Source of the DNA: CAZWUZ01 sp964637655 [NCBI: uncultured bacterium]
Lineage (GTDB): Bacteria; DAOPZR01
Assembly: GCA_964637655.1 (NCBI GenBank)
Contig: CAZWUZ010000246.1
Coordinates: 1-5,754 of the forward strand
Direction of reading: 5' to 3'
DNA length: 5,754 nucleotides
The position numbers were made by a program, and so were the translations under genes. Within the stretch, counting starts at the first letter, position 1, and every line of letters begins with the position of its first letter. Shown piece after piece: positions 1 to 5,754 of this stretch. The notes below the pieces were generated by a model. That model was not told where the DNA came from. It did no database searches and was given only the letters and a program-made list of their open reading frames with translations.

Positions 1-2218
1 CGAGCCTGCCCGCCACCTGGTCCCGGGTTACGCCGAGGATCTGCTCGTAGGCGGGATTGACGTCGAGAATGCGGTAGTCGCACGGCGTACCGTCCTCGCC
101 GGTCACCAGTTCGTGCAGCGCGACGCCGTCCGTCATGGTGGTGAACAGCGAGCGGTAGCGTTCCTCGCTGGCACGCAGTGCGTGTTCCGCCCGGCGGCTG
201 TCAGTGATATCGATGTTGACCCCGACAATTCCCAGCACCTGCTCCGCGGCAGCGATACGACTGAGCACATAGCGGTAGTCGCGCTGTACACCGTCGACCG
301 TGTACGATACCTCGCCTTCCAGCCGCTTTCCCTCCAGCACTGCGCGGTTCTGCGCTGCCCAGTGCCGGCGCTGCGCATCGTCACGCGCCACCTCCGCGGG
401 ACGCTTGCCGGTCACGTCACCCCACAGGCAGCGGCTTGCCTCGTTCTGCAGGACATAGCGCCCGTCAATGTCCATCATCCAGATATCGAAGGGGAGGGTC
501 TCCAGCACGCTGCGCAGGCGGGCCTCGCTCGCGCGCAGCACCTGCGCGATGGCGTTGCGCTCAGTGACGTCGCGGCCGACTGAACAGAGAAAGCGCGGCT
601 GCCCCTCCCCGTCACGCACCAGGGTGACGTTGAACTCGTAGGGAAGTTCGCGCCCGTCCTTCGTCAGCAGGGGGAGTTCGATGGTCAGCTCCCCGTCGCG
701 TTCAAGGGCGGCCAGCGCCCGCGGCAGGTCGCCCGCGCAGCGCGGCGGGTGCACCGCCGGCAGCGGCAGCCGCGCCAGCTCGTTATCGCTGTAGCCGGTG
801 ACGACGCAGGCGGCGCGGTTCCAGCGGATGAGCCGGCTGCCGTCAGGGGCGATGATGACCACCGTGTCGGTCTGCGCGTTCATCACCTGCTCGGCGAAAT
901 CGCGTTCACGGCGCAGTTCAACCTCGTGCTCCTTGCGCACGGTGAGGTCCTGCGTCACCCTGATCAGCCCGGCATACGTCCCGCGCGCGTCATGGGTCGC
1001 GTGCCACTCACCGTACAGCCAGCGGGAGCGCCCGTCCCGCGGCAGCGTGCGGAACTCGACGCCCGGGGCGAACTCGCCGCGCATGACCACCGCGATGGTC
1101 TGCCGCACCCGCTCCCGGTCGTCAGGATGGACCTGCGCCAGCAGGTTCTCCGCCGTGGGTGCTATACTCCCCGGCTCGAGCCCGTGCTGGCGGTAGAGTT
1201 CCGGCGACCAGCAGATGCTGCCTGCGGCATCCTTGGTCCCGTAGCCCATCTGCCCGATGCGCAGTGCCGCGCGCAACGTCCGTTCTGTTTCCAGCAGCGC
1301 CTGGGTACGCCGCGCCACCTCGCGCTTGAGCACAAGATTGCCGAGCAGCGCCAGCACCAGCAGCAGCGCGGCAATCCCGATCCCGGCGGCAAACTGCGGC
1401 AGGTAGTCGCGCCAGGTCAGCGGCGGCGGCACGCGCATGCTGATCCAGCGTGCCTGCAGCGCGGCAAACTCCGCCGGCGTCACCAGCGCCATGCCCCGTT
1501 CGAGGATGCCGATCAGCGGTTCCCAGTCGCGGCGCACGGCAAAGCCCGACATGTTGTCCACGGAGCCGGTGCCGGTCACGCGCAGCGTGGTGATGCCCGC
1601 ACGCTCGATGCCCAGCGAGGCGGTGGCCAGGTCATGATAGAAGGCATCCGCTTCGCCGAACGCGACCGCGCGCAGACCCGCCGCCACGTCCGTCACCGGC
1701 AGCGGACGGATGGCGGGGTTCTCACGCACGATCAGTTCCGCGTGAGCGTAGTTGCGCACCAGGGCCACGCGTTTTCCTGACAGCGCGTGCGCGTCGGCAA
1801 AGGCCGCGCCGGTCTGGCGGGCGATAATAACCATCGGCAGGTGCAGGTAAGGGCGGGCGAAACGCAGGTAGCGCTCGCGTTCGGGAGTGCGCACCGTGAC
1901 GTTGAGCAGGTCCACCTCACGCCGCTGCGCTTTTTCCAGCACTTCGCTCCACGTGGCGCAGCGCACGACGGTGAACGCGCAGCCGAGTTTGCGCGCAACC
2001 AGCCGCGCATAGTCAGCCGCCAGCCCGCTGTACGTGCCGTCAGGGATGAAAAACTCGAGGGGGGCGAAGTCGGGATCAGGGGCGAGGCGGATGACCGGGT
2101 GCGCGTCCAGCCAGGCGCGCTGCTCCGCGGTCAGCGGGTCAGCGGCTGGTGCACCGGCGGCCGCGGTTGCGTACAGCAGCGCCATGAAAAGAAGTGCCAG
2201 CAACCGCCGGTAGTGCAT
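1..2218 (-). CDS. Membrane sensor with periplasmic SBP_bac_3-like domain and four or more PAS domains (3' end outside the window)
   Basis: One frame stays open from an ATG at 2218 to the window edge, giving 739 residues with no stop, so the C-terminus is missing. Residues 1-25 form a signal peptide (MHYRR, a leucine-rich core, then small residues). Residues about 30-255 resemble the periplasmic Venus-flytrap domain of BvgS/EvgS-type sensors, opening with a typical WLDAHPVIRLA motif (36-46). Residues about 276-297 are a leucine/alanine-rich transmembrane helix. Four PAS units follow at about 313-425, 438-555, 563-675 and 682 onward. PAS2 and PAS3 each start after a linker and end in a D(V/I)T(E/D) motif (RDVTERN, IDITDSRR), and PAS1 ends in a related QDLTVRKE; RASEERYRSLF opens PAS4. 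A GAGGGAGG Shine-Dalgarno lies 11 nt upstream of the ATG. The likely role is sensing a periplasmic small molecule and internal cues. The output (histidine kinase, GGDEF/EAL or other) cannot be seen. It lies 69 nt after the HD gene with no terminator between, so read-through is possible. Confidence 0.92.
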   Translation of the reverse strand, partial: MHYRRLLALLFMALLYATAAAGAPAADPLTAEQRAWLDAHPVIRLAPDPDFAPLEFFIPDGTYSGLAADYARLVARKLGCAFTVVRCATWSEVLEKAQRREVDLLNVTVRTPERERYLRFARPYLHLPMVIIARQTGAAFADAHALSGKRVALVRNYAHAELIVRENPAIRPLPVTDVAAGLRAVAFGEADAFYHDLATASLGIERAGITTLRVTGTGSVDNMSGFAVRRDWEPLIGILERGMALVTPAEFAALQARWISMRVPPPLTWRDYLPQFAAGIGIAALLLVLALLGNLVLKREVARRTQALLETERTLRAALRIGQMGYGTKDAAGSICWSPELYRQHGLEPGSIAPTAENLLAQVHPDDRERVRQTIAVVMRGEFAPGVEFRTLPRDGRSRWLYGEWHATHDARGTYAGLIRVTQDLTVRKEHEVELRRERDFAEQVMNAQTDTVVIIAPDGSRLIRWNRAACVVTGYSDNELARLPLPAVHPPRCAGDLPRALAALERDGELTIELPLLTKDGRELPYEFNVTLVRDGEGQPRFLCSVGRDVTERNAIAQVLRASEARLRSVLETLPFDIWMMDIDGRYVLQNEASRCLWGDVTGKRPAEVARDDAQRRHWAAQNRAVLEGKRLEGEVSYTVDGVQRDYRYVLSRIAAAEQVLGIVGVNIDITDSRRAEHALRASEERYRSLFTTMTDGVALHELVTGEDGTPCDYRILDVNPAYEQILGVTRDQVAGRL

Positions 2219-2287
2219 CCGCCCGACTGCCTCCCTCAATGCGCAGGATAGCCGCAATTGTAGCACAAACCGGGGGACAGCGTCCAA

Positions 2288-3100
2288 CTATTTGAGATAG
2301 TACATCTTCTTCCCGCTGCCGATCTGCACCGCCAGTTCGATGTGCGGCTTGATTGCCGACATGGCGATCTTCCCCATCAGCACCTGCTCGACCTGGAAGA
2401 TACCGGTGGCATCCTTCATCTTGATGAAAATCTCGATGGGTTTCTTCTGCCCGCACTGGATGGTGACGTCCGTCACGCTCATCGCCGAGTGCTGGTGGAT
2501 GTCGCCGATATGCGGCTCGTGATGTTTCTGCGCGAGGATGCGCGCCCGTCCGTTCTCCATGTCGCAGCCGTCGCTGACCAGCACAACACCCGCTTCGATG
2601 GACGACACGCTCATGTGCGCCATGTGTCCCATGATGCACTCGTAGATATAGGAGCGCAGGACATAGACCAGCCCCTCGTCCTCGTAGACATGGCGCAGCA
2701 CCCCGAGAATGAACGGATCACCCAGGCGCGCGGAATGAAACTCGTGGTCCTGACGCGAGATGGACATCCCCAGGTCGTGCAGGTAGGCGGCGACGACTAC
2801 CACCAGGCGCGCGTCGTCAAGGTCGCCCGTCCCTTCCTTCACCACGTGGGGCTCGATCCCCGCCTGTTCGAGCAGGTCCATGAAGGTCAGCGCGTTGAGC
2901 GCCGCCGTCTTGGTGTGCACCCGCCCGTGGTCGTTCATCTGCAGCCGCTCGATGGAAACGACATTGCAGAACTGCATGAGCTGTTCGAGCGGCTTGTGAT
3001 CAAGCAGATAGGCCACCGCCTGGTGGCATTTTCCCGTCGTGCGCGCCAGCAGCTGCGCGTCGAGCTGCTCCTCGAACTTGCTCTTCTTGTAGACCTTCAT
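2288..3100 (-). CDS. HD-superfamily metal-dependent phosphohydrolase, 270 aa
   Basis: This is a predicted cytosolic metal-dependent phosphohydrolase; HD enzymes usually act on nucleotides or other phosphate esters, and the substrate here is unknown. Visible candidate ligands are H62 (in NDHGRVHTK), the H108-D109 pair (in YLHDLG), H119/H122, H159/H162 and D177 (in VLVSDGCDMENGRAR). After the helical HD core (about 40-190) comes a separate C-terminal part (about 200-270) with predicted beta strands and a GIFQVEQVL segment. From memory, this resembles a family of stand-alone HD proteins in archaea and some bacteria with NDHGRVH and GIFQVEE motifs; no search was run. The reading frame opens further upstream (to 3274), but only inside htpG. 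I choose ATG 3100 because a GGAGG site (3106-3110) sits 5 nt before it and it falls 19 nt after the htpG stop. No signal peptide or membrane segment is seen. The tight spacing implies translation from an htpG transcript. Confidence 0.9.
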   Translation of the reverse strand: MKVYKKSKFEEQLDAQLLARTTGKCHQAVAYLLDHKPLEQLMQFCNVVSIERLQMNDHGRVHTKTAALNALTFMDLLEQAGIEPHVVKEGTGDLDDARLVVVVAAYLHDLGMSISRQDHEFHSARLGDPFILGVLRHVYEDEGLVYVLRSYIYECIMGHMAHMSVSSIEAGVVLVSDGCDMENGRARILAQKHHEPHIGDIHQHSAMSVTDVTIQCGQKKPIEIFIKMKDATGIFQVEQVLMGKIAMSAIKPHIELAVQIGSGKKMYYLK

Positions 3101-3119
3101 CGTTGCCTCCGGCCGGGCG

Positions 3120-4970
3120 CTACGAGGCGCGCGCCATGATGCGGTTGAGCCGCCGCACGAAGTCGGCGGTATCCTTCGTCTCCGCGCCCGCGAGCAGCAG
3201 CGCTCCGTCGAGCAGCAGCGTGCTGAGGTCGCCGATAAGCTGCGCGTCCTCGGTGATGGACAGCTTGGTGACAATGGGGTGCGACGGGTTCAGCTCGAGG
3301 ATGGGGGGGGCATCGGGCAGCTCGTGCTGCCCCATCATTTTCATCATCATGCGCACCTGCGCCGTCGGGGCGTTCGCCTCGAGCACCACGCAGGCGGGCG
3401 CGTCCGTCAGCCGCGCCGAGACGCGCACGTCCTTGACCCGCGCCCCGAGCGACTGTTTCACCTTCTCCGCCACCGGGGTCGCCAGTTTCGCCTTTTCCCG
3501 GTCCGCGTCCGTCAGCAGGTCCTTGGCCGCGTCCTCGCGGCTGATATCGATTAGATCGAACTCGCCGTATTTCCCCGCCCCGCCGTAGACGATCTCGTCG
3601 ATCTGCTCGTCGAGGATCAGCACCTCGATGCCTTTTTCCTTGTAGAACTCGAGCAGCGGGGAGGAGCGCAGCGTCTCTTCGCCCACCCCGGCAAGATAGT
3701 AGATTTTTTTCTGCTCCGCTCCCATGCGCGCCTGGTACTCGGCGAACGTGGTGAACCCCGCGACCGCCGTCGACTTGGCCAGCATCAGGTCGAAGAGCGC
3801 GTCGCGGTGGGCATAGTCCTGGAACAGCCCCTCGCGCAGCGGGATGCCGAACTGCTTCCAGAAATCGACATACTTCTCGCGGTTCTCCTTCAGCAGCTTC
3901 GCCAGTTCCCCGAGGATGTGCTTGACCGCGCTGCTCTTGATCTTCGCCAGCACCGCGTTCTGCTGCAGGATCTCGCGGCTGACATTCAGCGGCAGGTCCT
4001 CGCAGTCGATGACGCCGCGCACGAAACGCAGCCACGCGGGGAGCATCTCCTTGTCCTCGTCGGTGATGAACACCCGCTTGATGTAGAGCTTGATGCCCGG
4101 GCGGTAGTCGGCGCGGAACAGGTCGAAGGGCGCTTTCTGCGGCACGTAGAAGAGGGTGATGTACTCGATCGTCCCTTCCGCCCGCGTGTGCAGGTGCAGC
4201 AGGGGTTCCTCGTCCGTGTGCGCGATCTCCTGGTAGAAGGCCGCGTAATCCCCGTCCTGCAATTCGCTCTTGGGACGCCGCCAGAGCGCCGTGGCCGCGT
4301 TGACCTGTTCCGCCTTCGTTTCCTGCTTCCCGTCCGTCTCCTCCTCGTAGTGCAGGTGGATGGGGAAGACCACGTGGTTGCTGTACTTTTTGATGATACT
4401 CTCCAGCGACCAGCGCGCGGCATATTCCTTCCCTTCCGCGTTCAGGTGCAGGATGATGGTCGTCCCGTGGCTGTCGCGTGTCGCGGGGGCGATGGTGAAC
4501 CCGGTCTTGCCGTCGCTCTCCCAGCGATGCGCCGCGTCGGTGCCCGCCTTGCGGCTGATGACCTCGATGCGGTCCGCCACCATGAACGCCGAGTAGAAGC
4601 CGACCCCGAACTGCCCGATGAGGTTGGCGTCCTTGCGCGACTCGCCTTCGAGCGCGGCGAGGAATTCCTTGGTGCCCGAACGCGCGATGGTGCCGAGGTT
4701 GGCCGCCAGGTCCGCCTCGTCCATGCCGATCCCCGAATCGCTGATGGTCAGCGTCGGGCTGTCGCCTGTGGTGAACGAGACATCGATGCGCGGCTCGAAC
4801 GCCAGCGGCTTGTAGGCCGCGTCAGTCAGCGTCAGGTGACGCAGCTTGTCGATGGCGTCCGAGGCGTTCGAAATCAGCTCGCGCAGGAAGATCTCCTTGT
4901 GCGAGTAAAGCGAGTGGATGATCAGGTGCAGCAGTTGCGATACTTCCGTCTGGAATTGCTGTGTGGCCAT
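3120..4970 (-). CDS. htpG: HtpG, bacterial Hsp90 molecular chaperone
   Basis: HtpG is an ATP-dependent homodimeric cytosolic chaperone that remodels client proteins, usually with the DnaK system. At 616 aa it is full length (E. coli HtpG is about 624). The N-terminal GHKL ATPase domain (1-215) carries FLRELISNASDAIDKLR with catalytic-type E31 and nucleotide-contacting N35, then DSGIGM with D78, the LGTIARSGTKEF segment (92-103) and the glycine lid GQFGVGFYSAF (119-129). The middle domain (about 225-490) has LPLNVSREILQQN with the conserved arginine R332 that contacts ATP. The C-terminal dimerisation domain runs from about 500 to the end and, as is normal in bacteria, has no MEEVD tail. The start ATG at 4970 has AAGGAG 10 nt upstream (4981-4986) and its own promoter at 4999-5027. 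Oddities are C323 in the usual DS(N/E)DLPLN motif and a C8 run (on the coding strand) near residue 555. Long open frames on both strands here are composition shadows. Confidence 0.98.
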   Translation of the reverse strand: MATQQFQTEVSQLLHLIIHSLYSHKEIFLRELISNASDAIDKLRHLTLTDAAYKPLAFEPRIDVSFTTGDSPTLTISDSGIGMDEADLAANLGTIARSGTKEFLAALEGESRKDANLIGQFGVGFYSAFMVADRIEVISRKAGTDAAHRWESDGKTGFTIAPATRDSHGTTIILHLNAEGKEYAARWSLESIIKKYSNHVVFPIHLHYEEETDGKQETKAEQVNAATALWRRPKSELQDGDYAAFYQEIAHTDEEPLLHLHTRAEGTIEYITLFYVPQKAPFDLFRADYRPGIKLYIKRVFITDEDKEMLPAWLRFVRGVIDCEDLPLNVSREILQQNAVLAKIKSSAVKHILGELAKLLKENREKYVDFWKQFGIPLREGLFQDYAHRDALFDLMLAKSTAVAGFTTFAEYQARMGAEQKKIYYLAGVGEETLRSSPLLEFYKEKGIEVLILDEQIDEIVYGGAGKYGEFDLIDISREDAAKDLLTDADREKAKLATPVAEKVKQSLGARVKDVRVSARLTDAPACVVLEANAPTAQVRMMMKMMGQHELPDAPPILELNPSHPIVTKLSITEDAQLIGDLSTLLLDGALLLAGAETKDTADFVRRLNRIMARAS

Positions 4971-4998
4971 GTCGTCTGGTCTCCTTGTTCAATCGGCT

Positions 4999-5027
4999 AT
5001 GATAGCAGATTCGCGCGCGCGTGGCAA
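4999..5027 (-). promoter_or_regulatory. Sigma-70-like promoter of htpG
   Basis: Read on the minus strand, a -35 box TTGCCA (5022-5027; 5 of 6 consensus bases) and a -10 box TATCAT (4999-5004; 5 of 6) are separated by exactly 17 nt. The spacer contains (CG)5 at 5012-5021. Transcription would begin near 4992, giving a leader of about 20 nt that contains the AAGGAG site. The -35 box shares two bases with the T-tract of the hsp20 terminator. I see no sigma-32-type -10 (CCCCAT) and no CIRCE operator. The basis is sequence match only. Confidence 0.72.
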
Positions 5028-5058
5028 AAAACGGGCAGGGACAACCGCGTCCCTGCCC
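5026..5058 (-). terminator. Rho-independent terminator of hsp20
   Basis: Minus-strand reading gives a perfect 10-bp stem, GGGCAGGGAC paired with GTCCCTGCCC (5049-5058 and 5033-5042), around a 6-nt loop, then one G and six T (5026-5031). The hairpin starts 7 nt after the hsp20 stop codon, a classic intrinsic terminator position. It should separate the hsp20 message from htpG, which has its own promoter immediately downstream. Confidence 0.93.
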
Positions 5059-5065
5059 TGCAGTG

Positions 5066-5497
5066 TTAGCCGATGTTCACCTGCACCTGGCGCGGCTTCG
5101 TCTCCTCTTTTTTCGTCAGCGTGATGGTGAGTACCCCGTCCTTCAGTACCCCTTCGACCGTGCCGTGGTCCACCGTGTCAGGCAGCAGCAGCGTGCGGTG
5201 GAAACTGCCGTAGCTCCGCTCGATACGGTGCTGCCGTGTCCCTTTCCCCGTCTCGTGCTCCTCTTTCTTCTCGCCGCGGATGGTCAGCACGCCGTTCTCC
5301 ACGGTCACCTGCAGTCCTTCACGCGGGACCCCCGGGACCTCCGTGCGGATGACGTACTGCCGCTCGTTCTCCTCGACATCCAGCGGCGGCACCAGCAGTT
5401 CGCGGATGCGGTTTTCGCCGCGCAGGCCGTCCAGCCAGCAGTTGTAGTCGTCGCAACCGACCAGTTCACGTAGTGGTTTCCATCGTACCAGTGTCAT
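5066..5497 (-). CDS. hsp20: Small heat-shock protein, Hsp20/alpha-crystallin family, 143 aa
   Basis: This is an ATP-independent holdase that binds unfolding proteins in large cytosolic oligomers and passes them to refolding chaperones. The N-terminal MTLVRWKPLREL is typical of bacterial Hsp20 proteins. The alpha-crystallin domain spans about residues 37-128, from LDVEENERQYVI through VPGV and GVLTIRGEK (69-77) and SYGSFHRTLLLP (95-106) to the diagnostic GVLTITL (121-127). The tail VQV (138-140) fits the I/V-X-I/V motif that docks between subunits. Length is normal. The ATG at 5497 is preferred over an in-frame TTG at 5503 because AAAGGGGG (5506-5513) lies 8 nt before the ATG. Two cysteines (C15, C20) in the N-terminal arm are uncommon for the family, as far as I recall. 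A sigma-54-like promoter lies upstream and a strong terminator follows. No RNA-thermometer pairing to the Shine-Dalgarno was found in the short leader. Confidence 0.96.
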   Translation of the reverse strand: MTLVRWKPLRELVGCDDYNCWLDGLRGENRIRELLVPPLDVEENERQYVIRTEVPGVPREGLQVTVENGVLTIRGEKKEEHETGKGTRQHRIERSYGSFHRTLLLPDTVDHGTVEGVLKDGVLTITLTKKEETKPRQVQVNIG

Positions 5498-5543
5498 GAT
5501 CAACGCCCCCTTTCGTGTTTTATTCTCTTCTGCACTCTCTTAG

Positions 5544-5560
5544 AGCACACCTCATGCCAA
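5544..5560 (-). promoter_or_regulatory. Candidate sigma-54 (-24/-12) promoter for hsp20
   Basis: The minus strand reads TTGGCATGAGGTGTGCT. It carries the two essential dinucleotides, GG (5557-5558) and GC (5545-5546), with the required 10 nt between them, and agrees with the consensus YTGGCACGR-N3-TTGCW at all but two informative positions. The start site would be near 5533, giving a leader of about 36 nt to the ATG at 5497. I found no convincing sigma-70 pair close to the gene. As far as I recall, sigma-54 control of a small heat-shock gene has been reported for E. coli ibpB, so this is plausible but unproven. Confidence 0.5.
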
Positions 5561-5636
5561 TACACGTCTATGACTATAATGCTCTTTATTTAAAGGAGAT
5601 ATATTAGTTCGTAGCCAGCACAACAGCATGCCGTTC

Positions 5637-5653
5637 TGGCACACAAACTGCCA
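5637..5653. repeat. Inverted repeat TGGCA-N7-TGCCA, possible activator site
   Basis: Perfect 5-bp arms TGGCA (5637-5641) and TGCCA (5649-5653) flank a 7-nt spacer. The centre lies about 110 bp upstream of the predicted hsp20 start site, the usual distance for an enhancer-binding-protein site at sigma-54 promoters. The same bases read on the minus strand (5638-5654) also repeat the TTGGCA-N4-GTGTGC pattern of the proposed promoter 94 bp away. Short arms like these can occur by chance. Confidence 0.35.
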
Positions 5654-5754
5654 AATGAAATCGTGAAATCGGTCGGGGACGGAGCTCAAGATATTAATTT
5701 TTAATTATAATATTTATATTTAAAAATGATATACAAAATGACAGCAGGGCATTT

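Larger units (their letters stand above)
5498..5754. other. AT-rich intergenic region upstream of hsp20
   Basis: No gene is supportable in these 257 nt. Composition falls sharply from the GC-rich coding block: 5691-5727 contains no G or C. The segment holds the hsp20 Shine-Dalgarno, the sigma-54-like box, the inverted repeat and a GGGGACGGAG block at 5675-5684 directly before the AT run. A plus-strand frame from ATG 5726 is open to the edge (10 codons) but has no ribosome site, so it is not called. Confidence 0.7.

Noticed and set aside
749-1780. 343-codon open frame on the plus strand
   Set aside because: It lies opposite the PAS sensor, is rich in H, R and Q as expected for the reverse strand of GC-rich coding DNA, and has no known motif.
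2219-2287. Possible promoter (TTGGAC, 19 nt, TACAAT) between the HD and sensor genes
   Set aside because: The -35 matches only 3 of 6 bases and the spacer is long. The small hairpin GGAC-GCT-GTCC there has no U-tract, so it is not a terminator either.
3097-4035. 312-codon minus-strand frame overlapping htpG
   Set aside because: A +1/-1 shadow of htpG, rich in R, G and A with no fold-like pattern.
3807-5069. 420-codon open frame on the plus strand
   Set aside because: It is antisense to htpG and runs into hsp20's terminator. It is an arginine/valine-rich composition artefact with no recognisable domain or ribosome site, while htpG on the other strand is certain.
5530-5548. GCACTC/GAGCAC near the hsp20 leader as a CIRCE operator
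   Set aside because: CIRCE needs TTAGCACTC-N9-GAGTGCTAA. Here the gap is 5 nt and the second arm is GAGCAC, not GAGTGC.
5575-5596. Plus-strand TATAAT followed by AAAGGAG, resembling the start of a gene
   Set aside because: No start codon with an open frame follows; the frames close within a few codons, and no -35 box is present at 17 nt.
5675-5690. Sigma-32 promoter (CTTGAG then CCCCGA on the minus strand)
   Set aside because: The two boxes are adjacent or in the wrong arrangement; sigma-32 promoters need roughly 11-16 nt between them.

Overview
The window looks like a GC-rich bacterial chromosome. Evidence for this is a strong intrinsic terminator, a sigma-70-like promoter, G-rich Shine-Dalgarno sites and an HtpG-type Hsp90. 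A periplasmic-binding/PAS sensor and a sigma-54-like promoter fit a Gram-negative, proteobacterium-like host. No rRNA, tRNA or diagnostic marker is present, so I do not name a taxon. All four recognisable genes lie on the minus strand, so the window reads biologically from right to left.

Right end (5498-5754): an intergenic region of clearly different composition. It holds a 37-nt stretch with no G or C, a GGGGACGGAG block next to it, an inverted repeat TGGCA-N7-TGCCA, and a good match to a sigma-54 (-24/-12) promoter. The promoter match is placed correctly to drive the first gene, a small heat-shock protein (Hsp20, 5066-5497). That gene ends at a near-perfect Rho-independent terminator. The terminator's U-tract DNA overlaps the -35 box of a well-formed promoter for the next gene, htpG (3120-4970), the bacterial Hsp90 chaperone.

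After htpG, with a 19-nt gap containing its own Shine-Dalgarno site, comes a 270-residue HD-superfamily metal-dependent phosphohydrolase (2288-3100). It is probably co-transcribed with htpG. After a further 69 nt comes the 5' part of a large membrane sensor (1-2218, cut by the window edge). It has a signal peptide, one periplasmic Venus-flytrap (SBP_bac_3-like) domain, one transmembrane helix and at least four PAS domains. Its output domain lies outside the window. Because it has no stop codon inside the window, simple ORF calls miss it and show only antisense shadows there.

Taken together this is a protein-quality-control cluster: a holdase (Hsp20) and an ATP-dependent chaperone (HtpG), followed by a putative nucleotide phosphohydrolase and a multi-PAS sensor. 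The two chaperones appear to be separately promoted. The most interesting points are possible sigma-54 control of hsp20, the compact terminator/promoter overlap with a (CG)5 spacer, and the htpG-HD pairing. I see no CRISPR array, RNA gene or clearly novel defence system.
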